From: Lewinellaceae bacterium
GTDB lineage: Bacteria > Bacteroidota > Bacteroidia > Chitinophagales > Saprospiraceae
Assembly: GCA_020636355.1 (NCBI GenBank)
Contig: JACJYB010000010.1
Location: 62,001 to 126,000 of the forward strand
Direction: 5' to 3'
Length of the DNA stretch: 64,000 nucleotides
A model generated the notes under the pieces. It was not told the origin of the DNA, ran no database searches, and saw only the letters and a list, made by a program, of their open reading frames with translations. How positions within the stretch are numbered: position 1 is the first letter of the stretch; the number at the start of each line of letters is the position of its first letter. Below are positions 44,131-53,121 of the stretch, piece by piece. Made by a program: the position numbers and the translations under genes.

Positions 44131-46455
44131 TTATTGGTCTAGGTGGTTCAATGCTTTTAAGATTCTGGCCGGCGTAATCGGTATCTCATACATCCGCATT
44201 CCGATCGCATTGTACACTGCATTGGCAACGGCAGCTGCAGTGGCAATGTTTGCTGGTTCTCCAATGCCATAGGCATCGGTCGAGGATAGGGCAGGATATT
44301 CCTCTACGATGATCGGTTCAATGGCAGGGATCTCCATGGAATAGGCGATTTGGTAGCGATCTACGTCAGGATTCATCATATGTCCGGTCGCTTCGTCCAT
44401 AACCCGGTCCTCGTACAGGGCATACGAAACACCCTGGATGACACCGCCATTGATCTGGCTTTCGATTTGGGTTAGATTTATCGGTCGGCCGCAACTGTGT
44501 GCCGCTACAATGCGATCAACTTTGACCATCCCGGTATCGGTGTTCACGGTAACTTCGGCAAACTGAACGGATCCCAAATGACCGTGAGCCAACCCCCAGG
44601 GCTGAGCAAAACCGCCGTAATCATCCGAACGACTGGCGCTGGCTGTAATTTGGCCGGTACGCATTCGTTGCAAGGCTTCTTTGAGCGATACTTTTTTGGA
44701 TGCATCGTCTTTGTGCAGGATCATCCCATTGCTGGCAACCAGTTTGGTTGCATCGGTTTGCCATTGCTGAGCGATTTGTTTAAACAATTCCATTTTTGCC
44801 TTGTACGCCGCATTGCGGGTAGGGGGCGTTATGGAACCGGTAACCTTACTCCCACCTGACCCGGGAGCGTCCGGGAAAATGGTATCACCGATGCGAACGA
44901 TGACATCGGCCGTTTTGAGGCCAAACTCTTCGGCAACGATTTGAGCCATAATGGTCTTGGTCCCAGTGCCGATATCCTGAACACCGGACCGAACTTCCAC
45001 CGCTCCATCGCGATAGATTTTTACCTCTACCGTTGAATCAAGATCAACAAATCGTGGCCAGGTGGACTGAGCTACTCCCAATCCCTTGCGGATGGTCCCG
45101 GTTGAAGATCCGGCGGGTTTCCAGCGCGACCAGTCAAACTGTTTGGCGCCACGTTGTCGCAACACCTTTCGTACTTCGCTTTGATCAATCTTGTCTCTGT
45201 AAGCCAACGGATTCAGGTTCAATTTTTCAGCGAGCTCATCGATGGCCTGTTCGACACCAAAGGCACCCTGAACATTGCCTGGTGCCCGCCATGCTGCTCC
45301 CGGTCCTGCAAAAGTGAGAACATCGTATTGTTCGGTGGCGAAATTTGGACATTCGTATAAGATCTGGGCTACCCGTCCAACGCCGGCCCCCAGTGCTACA
45401 CCCGCTGTGCCATGGGAACGTTGTTGAATGGCGGTGAGCATGCCATCTTTTTTTGCGCCTATTTTCAAGTAGTGGATGGAGTTAGGCCGATTGCCAGCCA
45501 TCAGGTGTTCTTCCTTGCGCTCCAGCATGAGCCAAACTGGTCTGCCCGTTTTCTGGGACAGGATAGCAGCAACAGGTCCATAGGGACTGGTACTGTGTTT
45601 TGCTCCGAAGCCACCACCCATAAACTCACAGATCACCCGGACCCGGCTTTTAGGCAGGTCAAAATAATCGGCTAATTCATCGCGTACGTCTTTGGTGCTT
45701 TGAGTAGACGCATAGACCGTCATACCTTCCGGTTTCCAGTCGATGACCACCCCATGGGTTTCCAGGGGTACGTGGGTCTGTACTTGTGTGCGGTAGGTTT
45801 GTTCTACAATGACATCTGCCTGCGAAAATCCGGCTTCCAGATCTCCGCGCGGCCCGCCAAAAAAGCTGGATGTGGAAGGACCTCTCAGGTTGCCTTGTCC
45901 TTTGCTCCCGTCATGGACAACACCGACATCGCCTCCGTCAGCCTGACGCGCGATGGGGGCATCAAAGACCAGCGGAGCCTCTGGCTTCATAGCTTGCTCC
46001 ACGTCGATGACGAATGGTTTTTCCAGATAATCCACCTGAATCATTCTGGTCGCCTGCCGAGCGATATCCAGAGAATCCGCGGCAACAGCTGCGACAGGCT
46101 GACCCACATATTTAACATCCGGATACGAATTGTCTTCGTTCCGGAGGATGTGAACCGCATGAACTCCAGGCAATTTTTCCGCCTCCTGGGTATTGATGTT
46201 GCGGATGGAGGCGTGCGGAACCTTGGCAGTCAGAATTTTAGCGTAAAGCATACCCGGCAACCGGATATCGGAAGTATATTTTGCTTCCCCGGTCACCTTG
46301 GCCCGGGCGTCTACCCGGATCCTGCGCTTGCCGACCTCTTGAAGCTGGTCATTGACCGGCCATGCTGGTGGCTCATCAGCAGGAATCTCACGTTCGATTT
46401 CAGTGAGGTTATGATCCGGGATACCGTAAGGGAATTTTTCTTTTCTGGTGTCCAT
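44131..46455 (-). CDS. molybdopterin-binding subunit of a xanthine dehydrogenase-family enzyme (PaoC-like)
   Basis: 774 residues. The N-terminal aldehyde oxidase a/b hammerhead domain (VTGEAKYTSDIRLPGMLYAKIL) is followed by the molybdopterin domains with CEFMGGGFGAKH, WRAPGNVQGAFGVEQAIDEL, QDIGTGTKTIMAQIVAEEF, and a C-terminal GIGEPANIATAAAVANA carrying the catalytic Glu. It hydroxylates an aldehyde or N-heterocycle using water. Substrate cannot be told; the best known relatives are the aldehyde oxidoreductase PaoC and isoquinoline-type enzymes. Its start codon directly abuts the stop of the FeS subunit gene. Without its own signal, it is likely co-exported with that subunit. Confidence 0.88.
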   Translation of the reverse strand: MDTRKEKFPYGIPDHNLTEIEREIPADEPPAWPVNDQLQEVGKRRIRVDARAKVTGEAKYTSDIRLPGMLYAKILTAKVPHASIRNINTQEAEKLPGVHAVHILRNEDNSYPDVKYVGQPVAAVAADSLDIARQATRMIQVDYLEKPFVIDVEQAMKPEAPLVFDAPIARQADGGDVGVVHDGSKGQGNLRGPSTSSFFGGPRGDLEAGFSQADVIVEQTYRTQVQTHVPLETHGVVIDWKPEGMTVYASTQSTKDVRDELADYFDLPKSRVRVICEFMGGGFGAKHSTSPYGPVAAILSQKTGRPVWLMLERKEEHLMAGNRPNSIHYLKIGAKKDGMLTAIQQRSHGTAGVALGAGVGRVAQILYECPNFATEQYDVLTFAGPGAAWRAPGNVQGAFGVEQAIDELAEKLNLNPLAYRDKIDQSEVRKVLRQRGAKQFDWSRWKPAGSSTGTIRKGLGVAQSTWPRFVDLDSTVEVKIYRDGAVEVRSGVQDIGTGTKTIMAQIVAEEFGLKTADVIVRIGDTIFPDAPGSGGSKVTGSITPPTRNAAYKAKMELFKQIAQQWQTDATKLVASNGMILHKDDASKKVSLKEALQRMRTGQITASASRSDDYGGFAQPWGLAHGHLGSVQFAEVTVNTDTGMVKVDRIVAAHSCGRPINLTQIESQINGGVIQGVSYALYEDRVMDEATGHMMNPDVDRYQIAYSMEIPAIEPIIVEEYPALSSTDAYGIGEPANIATAAAVANAVYNAIGMRMYEIPITPARILKALNHLDQ

Positions 46456-46456
46456 A

Positions 46457-47089
46457 TCATTTCATTTTATCCGCTGCTGCCAGCGTGGCTTTAAAAACAT
46501 GAGGATAGGTGCCACAGCGACATAGATTGCCACGGGTGGCTATTTTGACGTCCTCGAGCGTTGGGTTTGGGTTTTCTTTCAATAAGTGGGCACAAGTCAT
46601 GATCATCCCGGGTGTGCAATATCCACATTGACTCGCATCATGCTCAATAAATGCTTCCTGGACCGGATGCAGATTCCCACCAGGTGCCAGTCCTTCGATG
46701 GTAGTCACCTCCCGGCCGCCGACGTCGATGGCGAGGGTCATGCAAGAATTGACCGGTTTGCCATCAATCCATACGGTACAGGCGGAGCAGGAGCCGCGAT
46801 CACATACGACTTTGGTGCCGGTAAGCCCGGCATGATCTCTGAGGGCGGTTGCCAATGTTGTACGGGGCTCTATGGTCAGGTGTTCCATCTGTCCATTGAT
46901 CTGCATCTGGACTGTGACGGCATCGGGGCCCATATAAATACCGGTTTCGGGAGCCGAATGGAAGTCAGCAGCTAATAATCCCGTGTTCAATAATACGGAA
47001 CCAGCGGTCGTAATGCCTGCCCCCCGGAGAAACTTCCGACGGGTAAAGCCATTGGTATCGGATTTGTTTGAATCTTCTTTCATCTGCAT
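46457..47089 (-). CDS. Tat-exported 2Fe-2S subunit of a xanthine dehydrogenase-family enzyme (PaoA-like)
   Basis: 210 residues. The Tat signal TRRKFLRGAGITTAGSVLL lies at 16-34, so the assembled enzyme is likely periplasmic. Plant-type 2Fe-2S cluster Cys 96, 101, 104 and 116 (CDRGSCSAC...C) and the second cluster Cys 155, 158, 190 and 192 (CGYC...CRC) are all present. It relays electrons from the Mo site to FAD. It is the first gene of the operon; the 153-base divergent spacer to 47243 probably holds its promoter, though no clear box is seen. Confidence 0.9.
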   Translation of the reverse strand: MQMKEDSNKSDTNGFTRRKFLRGAGITTAGSVLLNTGLLAADFHSAPETGIYMGPDAVTVQMQINGQMEHLTIEPRTTLATALRDHAGLTGTKVVCDRGSCSACTVWIDGKPVNSCMTLAIDVGGREVTTIEGLAPGGNLHPVQEAFIEHDASQCGYCTPGMIMTCAHLLKENPNPTLEDVKIATRGNLCRCGTYPHVFKATLAAADKMK

Positions 47090-47242
47090 AAATATTACCA
47101 GGTGCGAACAGTTAAATTACTAAAATTCGTCAGTAAAGTAAATGCATATGACCCATCAAGCATACAATTAAGAATAAGTCTAAATGCAATAATTTATTAT
47201 CGCTTAACTTAACGGATTATTGAACAAAATTCAATTGTAATT

Positions 47243-47905
47243 ATGGCTTTACGCGTATTCATAACGGGGAGTACAGGGATGGTTGGTCAGGCAGTATTGC
47301 TCGAATGCCTGGAAAGTCCGGACATTGAGCGCGTGCTGGTGATTAATCGAAGACCGTTGGGAATTACACACCCCAAGCTGGAAGAATTAATCCATTCCGA
47401 CCTGGGAAATCTGGATGCTTTCATACCCAAATTACTTGGATGGGATGCCTGTTTTTACTGTCTGGGTGTTTCCTCTGCAGGAATGAAAGAGGAAGCATAT
47501 ACACGCATCACTTTTGATTATACCATCCATTGTGCCGATGTCTGTCTGAAGGCAAATCCTAACATGGTCTTTTGTTACGTATCCGGCGCTGGTACCGACA
47601 GCACGGAAAAGGGGCGTTCGATGTGGGCGCGGGTAAAAGGCAGAACCGAAAATGCACTCCTGGCGATGCCCTTCCAGGCAGTCTATTTGTTTCGTCCCGG
47701 TTATATCCAGCCGATGAAGGGTATACGGTCCAGAACACCGGTTTACAACGCCCTGTATACCATTTTTAAGCCATTTTATCCACTATTGAAACATTTACCC
47801 AAATGGGTTACCAGCACTGACCAGATCGGTAAAGCAATGATCCGCGTTACATTATCCGGATACAAACAGCCGGTGCTGGAGAGTATTGACATCAATACCC
47901 TCTGA
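47243..47905 (+). CDS. NAD(P)-binding epimerase-like protein
   Basis: 220 residues of the atypical SDR type: Rossmann motif FITGSTGMVGQAVL at the N-terminus, VINRRPLG after beta-2, CFYCLGVSSAGM, VSGAGTDSTEKGRSMWARVKGRTENAL in place of the YxxxK site (a Lys in VKGRTE), and FRPGYIQP. Relatives are annotated as NAD-dependent epimerase or NAD(P)H-binding proteins and often lack proven activity. Cytosolic. It is divergent to the Mo-hydroxylase operon and about 115 bases before mlaE. Confidence 0.75.
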   Translation: MALRVFITGSTGMVGQAVLLECLESPDIERVLVINRRPLGITHPKLEELIHSDLGNLDAFIPKLLGWDACFYCLGVSSAGMKEEAYTRITFDYTIHCADVCLKANPNMVFCYVSGAGTDSTEKGRSMWARVKGRTENALLAMPFQAVYLFRPGYIQPMKGIRSRTPVYNALYTIFKPFYPLLKHLPKWVTSTDQIGKAMIRVTLSGYKQPVLESIDINTL

Positions 47906-48020
47906 ATTTCCGGGATACGCAATGATACAGCTGGTCAGGCTGTGATCATATGCCAATACGATCTACATCATCGACAGCCATGATCTAAAAACCTACTATT
48001 AGCGAAAGGAAAGTCATTTC

Positions 48021-48830
48021 GTGGCACCCGGATCAAAATATCAGGAAGGGCAAGGTTGGCATTTCGCCTATTCCAAAGTAGTACAATTCTTTCAGGAGGT
48101 GGGCGAAATGGCTTTGTTCTCAGGCAGGTTTTTCCGCACCTTTTGGCAGCCTCCTTTTGAATGGCGCGAATTTATCAATCAATCCTATAACCTGGGTAAC
48201 AAATCCATTTTTTTGGTTTCCCTGACCGGATTCATTATGGGTTTGGTTTTGGACTTGCAGTCGCGACCTACCATGATGGAATTCGGCGCCGTATCGTGGA
48301 TGCCTTCTATGGTGGGAATTACCATTGTCCGGGAGATGGGACCCATGGTTACGGCGTTGATTTGTGCCGGGAAGATCGGTTCCAGTATTGGTGCGGAATT
48401 AGGCTCCATGCGCGTTACGGAGCAAATTGATGCCATGGAAGTCTCCGGAACAAACCCATTCAAGTTTCTGGTGGTGACGCGGGTGATGGCAGCGACTTTT
48501 ATGTTGCCACTTCTGGTCATCCTGGGAGATGCGTGTTCATTGGGCGGATCCTTTTTGGTGGAAAATCTGAAAGGAAATGTGTCCTTCCATTTATACTTCA
48601 ATCAGGTGTTTGAAGGACTGGAGATGGGAGATATCGTACCCTCCACCATCAAGACTTTTTTCTTTGGAGCCGCCATCGGACTGGTAGGGTGTTACAAGGG
48701 ATATACCTCCAAAAAAGGAACCGCCGGGGTAGGAAAGGCTTCCAATTCTGCCGTGGTGGTCGCCTCAGTCCTGGTATTTGTTCTGGACTTTATTGCCGTA
48801 TTGATAGCGGATTTATTTTATGAATTGTGA
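48021..48830 (+). CDS. mlaE: MlaE-like ABC permease
   Basis: 269 residues with a GTG start at 48021 (an internal ATG near residue 30 would cut conserved sequence). Five to six hydrophobic segments; the family core VREMGPMVTALICAGKIGSSIGAELGSMRVTEQIDAMEVSGTNPF region contains the E-L-x-x-M coupling helix and is very typical. MlaE is the inner-membrane permease that moves phospholipids between inner membrane and the MlaD ring. It is first in an E-F-D gene order with TGATG and ATGA overlaps, so the three are one operon. Confidence 0.92.
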   Translation: MAPGSKYQEGQGWHFAYSKVVQFFQEVGEMALFSGRFFRTFWQPPFEWREFINQSYNLGNKSIFLVSLTGFIMGLVLDLQSRPTMMEFGAVSWMPSMVGITIVREMGPMVTALICAGKIGSSIGAELGSMRVTEQIDAMEVSGTNPFKFLVVTRVMAATFMLPLLVILGDACSLGGSFLVENLKGNVSFHLYFNQVFEGLEMGDIVPSTIKTFFFGAAIGLVGCYKGYTSKKGTAGVGKASNSAVVVASVLVFVLDFIAVLIADLFYEL

Positions 48831-49618
48831 TGAATGCTTTAGCCAATATACCGGATACAACGACCGTACTCCAGAATGGTCCGGGTTCGGCATTATTGGA
48901 AGTTATTGAGGTGTACAAGGCTTTCGGTAGCCTAAAAGTATTGGATGGATTTTCAATGAAGCTCTTTTCCGGAGAAAATGTTGCCATCGTAGGAAAATCC
49001 GGTTCCGGCAAGTCGGTTTTATTAAAATGCATTATTGGCTTGCTTCCTTACGATAGCGGTATTATCCGGGTATTGGGGCAGGATGTCTCCCAGCTCGACC
49101 AGAGGCAACTGGATCGGCTAAGAACCGAGATTGGCTTTTTATTTCAGGGTAGTGCTTTGTATGACTCCATGACGGTGCGGGAAAATCTTCAGTTTCCGCT
49201 GCGCCGGCATATGGATAAAATGCAAAACCAGGTTGAAGAAGAACTAATCCGTGAGACGCTTGCCAGCGTAGGTCTTGAACACACCATCGATTTGTGGCCG
49301 GAAGAGCTGTCCGGCGGCATGCAACGTCGCATTGCGTTGGCCAGGACCTTAATTCTAAGACCACAGATAATTCTTTACGATGAACCGACGACGGGTTTGG
49401 ATCCGATCACTTCCCGGGAAATTATCGAGCTTATTCTCGACATACAAAAACAATACGGTACCGCATCATTGATTATAACCCATGATATGCAATGTGTCCG
49501 GCTGGCTTCGGACAGGATGGTCATTCTGCATGAAGGAAAAAACTATGCAACCGGAAGTTATGGTGATTTAAAAAAAAGGAATGATCCGATTATTCAAGCA
49601 TTTTTAGAGACATCATGA
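48830..49618 (+). CDS. mlaF: MlaF-like ABC transporter ATPase
   Basis: 262 residues from ATG 48830, which overlaps the mlaE stop (TGATG); a GTG one codon earlier is possible. Walker A GKSGSGKS, Q loop FLFQGSALYDSMTV, signature LSGGMQRRIALAR, Walker B IILYDEPTTGLDP, and the H loop IITHD are all intact. It powers the MlaE permease from the cytosolic side. An N-terminal extension of about 20 residues before the first strand is unusual but short. Confidence 0.92.
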   Translation: MNALANIPDTTTVLQNGPGSALLEVIEVYKAFGSLKVLDGFSMKLFSGENVAIVGKSGSGKSVLLKCIIGLLPYDSGIIRVLGQDVSQLDQRQLDRLRTEIGFLFQGSALYDSMTVRENLQFPLRRHMDKMQNQVEEELIRETLASVGLEHTIDLWPEELSGGMQRRIALARTLILRPQIILYDEPTTGLDPITSREIIELILDIQKQYGTASLIITHDMQCVRLASDRMVILHEGKNYATGSYGDLKKRNDPIIQAFLETS

Positions 49619-50640
49619 AAAAAGAAAACAAAAACGCTGCCCGGGTTGGCTTGTTCGTAATTCTTTCCGTGCTATTATTTATGGTCGGATTTTACCTGAT
49701 TGGTAATAATCAAAATATGTTTGGAAAGACATTTTTGATTTCTACTACATTTCATAGCGTAAATGGATTGAAGAAGGGAAATGTAGTTCGTTTCAATGGC
49801 ATCGATGTCGGTTCCATTTCTGAAATTGATTTTTTAAATGACTCAACGTTGCAAGTAATCATGCGCATTGAGAAAAAAGTTAAACCATTTATCAAAAAAG
49901 ATGCGACGGCAAGCATTGGTTCGGAAGGATTGGTAGGAAATATGCTGGTAAATATTTCACCGGGTGGAATAGCTCCGCCTGTTGAAGATGGTGACGTCAT
50001 TCGTTCCTACAGCCGGGTGGACACCGAAGACCTGTTGGATGCCCTTGGCAACACCAATGAAAATATTGCAATCATCTCTAAAAACTTATTGGATATCACG
50101 GCAAAAATGAACTCAGGCCAGGGTATTATCGCCAATTTATTAGAGAATGAATCGATGAGTGACGACCTGGCCGGCACCTTGCGCCACCTGCATCAAACCG
50201 TTCGTGTGCTGGAGTCCGCAACACAACAGGTCAATGAATTGTTCATCGCCATCAATAAAGGAGAGGGTATGGCCGGACAGATCCTTAAAGATTCCCAGTT
50301 TGTTCCGACCCTGGTCCGGTCCTCAGAGCGGCTGGATACTGCTTTGATCGGATTAAATCAGCTTGTTGATAAGACAGATCCTATTCTGGTAAACCTGCTT
50401 TCAACCAGTAAAAAACTGGATGATGCTTCCGCCCATCTGGATACACTGATCCAGCATATAGACCGCGGTGAAGGAGCGGTAGGCGCATTATTGCATGACG
50501 ACTTGTTGCGCCAGGATTTAAAGCAGACGATGTCTAATTTAAATGAAGGGACGAAGCGATTTAGTGAAGACATGGAAGCCCTGAAGCGCAACATTTTTTT
50601 CCGTAAATATTTTAAAGAGCAAAGCAAAAAAAATAAATAG
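49615..50640 (+). CDS. mlaD: MlaD-like MCE-domain protein
   Basis: 341 residues overlapping mlaF by four bases (ATGA). An N-terminal transmembrane anchor (about 10-28) precedes an MCE domain (about 37-120) with VNGLKKGNVVRFNGIDVGSI, where the pore-forming loop lies, and VGNMLVNISPG. The long C-terminal half (150-330) is helical with a repeated NxxEGTxxL/DKGEGxxGxLL-type motif (SGQGIIANLL, KGEGMAGQIL, RGEGAVGALL), as in larger MCE proteins that form a needle across the periplasm. It should form the substrate channel of the transporter. No MlaA, B or C gene is adjacent. Confidence 0.9.
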   Translation: MKKENKNAARVGLFVILSVLLFMVGFYLIGNNQNMFGKTFLISTTFHSVNGLKKGNVVRFNGIDVGSISEIDFLNDSTLQVIMRIEKKVKPFIKKDATASIGSEGLVGNMLVNISPGGIAPPVEDGDVIRSYSRVDTEDLLDALGNTNENIAIISKNLLDITAKMNSGQGIIANLLENESMSDDLAGTLRHLHQTVRVLESATQQVNELFIAINKGEGMAGQILKDSQFVPTLVRSSERLDTALIGLNQLVDKTDPILVNLLSTSKKLDDASAHLDTLIQHIDRGEGAVGALLHDDLLRQDLKQTMSNLNEGTKRFSEDMEALKRNIFFRKYFKEQSKKNK

Positions 50641-50694
50641 GTAAGCACTAACTATAATTTAAACTTGACTAACTTTCAGTATAAATAGCTGCCT

Positions 50695-51282
50695 GTGTTA
50701 AAATTGTTAGTTCTCCTGGTCACAATCCTTTCGGCACTACCTGTGACCGCACAATACGATTATTCTCATCCTGATTTCATCCCCAAAATGGATCAACATT
50801 TTCCCGGTGGAGACAGCGCATTTTTGGATTTAGTCTATCATAATATTCAGTATCCGCCGGAGGCTCGACAGAGAGGTACGATGGCCACCCTTTTGGTTTC
50901 ACTTTACATCAATGCAAAGGGAGGTCTGGACAGTTTGAAATTCCTGAATCCGGTTCCTATTGGTGATGGCATTGAAGAGGAAGTATTGCGAATCCTCAAA
51001 TTAACCCATAAGCGCTGGATTAACTGCGGTGATGGTTTTCATTTTGATTGCTCGTTTGTATTTAAATTTGAAAGTGAGGAGTTATTGCATGGAGATATAA
51101 GTATTGTAGCCTTTTCAGTAAATGCAAAATTGCCAAGGACAGATCTGATAAAATCGTTTGATAAATTGCTGAAAAGAGGAAATAAGTCCAACGAGGTCAA
51201 AGAGATGGTGACCTTACTAATAAAAATGTATCCTGACAATCAGCAATACCTGGAACTATACCGCCAGCTAGAAATTCATTGA
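50695..51282 (+). CDS. exported TonB C-terminal-like protein
   Basis: 195 residues from GTG 50695; no nearer ATG keeps the signal peptide (LKLLVLLVTILSALPVTAQ). Residues 50-120 match the TonB C-terminal fold used in Bacteroidota: IQYPPEARQRGTMATLLVSLYINAKGGLDSLKFLNP and EEEVLRILK. There is no transmembrane anchor or proline-rich spacer as in true TonB, so it is a periplasmic stand-alone domain. The last 80 residues are helical and unfamiliar. It lies 54 bases after mlaD; a functional link is not established. Confidence 0.7.
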   Translation: MLKLLVLLVTILSALPVTAQYDYSHPDFIPKMDQHFPGGDSAFLDLVYHNIQYPPEARQRGTMATLLVSLYINAKGGLDSLKFLNPVPIGDGIEEEVLRILKLTHKRWINCGDGFHFDCSFVFKFESEELLHGDISIVAFSVNAKLPRTDLIKSFDKLLKRGNKSNEVKEMVTLLIKMYPDNQQYLELYRQLEIH

Positions 51283-51306
51283 TGGGATAAAGGTATATGG
51301 AAAAAT

Positions 51307-51711
51307 TTATGATGCATTGCCTATATTTTGAAATAATATGGCGTGCTGTTTTTTAAAAATTGGATTGACAATAAAGGATACCGGGACCAGAGACCGGGTA
51401 TGAATGGTCTCTTTAACTTCGCAGTGATTGGCGTCTCCGGTGAGCGTAATATCAATGTAAATATGTGCTATCCCTGAAATGACTGCGTGATAATGGACCC
51501 ATAGCTTCTCTTCATCGGATTGGACTTTAATAGGATATTTTGTGGTATAAGGTATTGGCCCCAGATTCATTTTTTCATAAACGAGGTAGTTGTTGTCACC
51601 CCGGTCTTCGATCCGGGTGATGACCGGATGAATTTGAGCAAAACGGTGCATATCTGCCAAAAATGGAAAGACTTCCTGTGGGCTTTTCGTCAATTGAAAG
51701 GTTAATTGCAT
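51307..51711 (-). CDS. SRPBCC-family protein
   Basis: 134 residues with the START-like helix-grip plan: QLTFQLTKSPQEVFPFLADMHRFAQIHP, IEDRGDNNYLVYEKMNLGPIPY, a central VHYHAVISGIAHIYIDITL strand pair, and a long C-terminal helix. These domains bind hydrophobic ligands. No catalytic residues are evident and no signal is present. It is convergent with the TonB-like gene and divergent from the aminotransferase gene. Confidence 0.7.
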   Translation of the reverse strand: MQLTFQLTKSPQEVFPFLADMHRFAQIHPVITRIEDRGDNNYLVYEKMNLGPIPYTTKYPIKVQSDEEKLWVHYHAVISGIAHIYIDITLTGDANHCEVKETIHTRSLVPVSFIVNPIFKKQHAILFQNIGNAS

Positions 51712-51845
51712 TGGTGTAAACGATTGATGTGTGCATGCCGTTCCGTGTAAATTTACCTTATATTCTCTTCACCGGTACCTGGAAGCGAACTAATTTTTAG
51801 GACTTCCCGCATTGAATTTTCTCCGAATAAAACATTTGTATCTTA

Positions 51846-53105
51846 ATGCCAAAATCGGGGTTCATGGCATCCAGAAGAAATTTTATCCGGCAGGCGGGGT
51901 GGTTGAGTTTAAGTCCGGCGCTTACGGGAGCGTTCAGTCGGAATGCAAATCTCCGGAACCCGGACTTGGCCGCATGGACATCGCTGGAAGATGACGCCTT
52001 ATTTGCACTGGTCCGGAGACAGCTTTTGGTTCCGGATGGACGCATCTATTTAAATACGGGAAGTTTGGGGCCTAGCACCCTGCAAGTGATCGACACCGTT
52101 TATGGAGCCGTGCGGGAATTAGAAATGAGTCCTGCTGCCGAGAACTGGGGTCCGTTAGGCCAGAAAATGGAAGGAGTCCGGCAGATCATTGCCGATTACA
52201 TCCGGGCGGAAAAAGATAATATCCTGCTTACCCGGAATACGACCGAAGGTCTCAGCCTGGTAGCCCAATCGATTCGGTTGGAGCCTGGTGATGAGATCCT
52301 GACCACGGATCAGGAACACGGCGGAGCTCTGGTCGGATTGGAATACACAGCTGCCAACCAGGGAGCTACCATCCGGAAAATGACCTTGCCTATGCCAACC
52401 CTGAGTACCGGACAAATTCTGGAAACCCTACAAGCTAATCTGACGGAGAACACCAAAATGGTGCTATTGAGTCATGTGAATACCATTACCGGGCTGGTTA
52501 TGCCATTTTCGGAAATCGCCGCAATCACCCAACCCAGGGGTATCCTTCTGGTAGCTGATGGTGCCCAGGCTCCCGGACAACTTAAAATTGATGTAAAAGC
52601 TATGAACGTAGACGCGTATGCAACCAGTGGACATAAGTGGTTGCTGGGGCCGAAGGAGACCGGATTTTTATACGTAAGTCCGACGTTACAGCCACAAATC
52701 CATAGCGCATTCACGCATTCAGGATTCGCCGGGTATTCCGCTTCCTCAGGAACCCGGAATGTGGCGACCATTATCGGACTCGGGGAAGCCATCCGCTGGA
52801 ACCGGGAGATCGGCGAAGAACGCATTCAGCGACGTTGCCTGGAGATGCGAAATTATTGCCGGCAGCAACTGGAAGCGTTACCGGGTATTAAGCTCATCAG
52901 TCCTGCAGATGATGCTTTGAGCTGTGCCATCGTCAGTTTCACCCTGGACCAGGCTAAAAATAATGAAGTCGCCCAGAAGCTGAAAGAACAGGATATCATC
53001 ATCAAGGTGCTGCCTGGTATCAATGGCAACCGGATATCCTGCCATCACTTTATCCTGAAAGAGGACATCGATCGCTTCATCAGTGCATTGGCTGCGGCGA
53101 TCTGA
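51846..53105 (+). CDS. Tat-exported class V aminotransferase-like enzyme
   Basis: 419 residues from ATG 51846; ATG 51864 would give MASRRNFIRQAGWLSLSPALTGA, a good Tat signal, and is equally likely. The PLP domain shows LNTGSLGPS, TRNTTEGLSLVAQ, TDQEHGG, LLSHVNTITG, VADGAQAPGQ with the PLP-pyridine Asp, and the Schiff-base Lys in TSGHKWLLGPKETG. This is the fold of cysteine desulfurases and isopenicillin N epimerase-like enzymes. The export signal points to a periplasmic role, which is typical of Tat-exported epimerase-like members. Substrate unknown. Confidence 0.85.
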   Translation: MPKSGFMASRRNFIRQAGWLSLSPALTGAFSRNANLRNPDLAAWTSLEDDALFALVRRQLLVPDGRIYLNTGSLGPSTLQVIDTVYGAVRELEMSPAAENWGPLGQKMEGVRQIIADYIRAEKDNILLTRNTTEGLSLVAQSIRLEPGDEILTTDQEHGGALVGLEYTAANQGATIRKMTLPMPTLSTGQILETLQANLTENTKMVLLSHVNTITGLVMPFSEIAAITQPRGILLVADGAQAPGQLKIDVKAMNVDAYATSGHKWLLGPKETGFLYVSPTLQPQIHSAFTHSGFAGYSASSGTRNVATIIGLGEAIRWNREIGEERIQRRCLEMRNYCRQQLEALPGIKLISPADDALSCAIVSFTLDQAKNNEVAQKLKEQDIIIKVLPGINGNRISCHHFILKEDIDRFISALAAAI

Positions 53106-53121
53106 ACGTGCGCCATTAAAA

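Noticed and set aside
45700..46494. Plus-strand open frame of 264 codons
   Set aside because: Antisense shadow of the Mo-subunit and FeS-subunit genes, whose motifs are clear.
42874..47089. Mo-hydroxylase operon as the novel system
   Set aside because: The three large subunits match a known PaoABC-type enzyme; only the small coupled gene is unusual and is reported separately.
48021..50640. MlaEFD operon as a novel system
   Set aside because: Standard phospholipid transporter genes with canonical motifs and overlaps.
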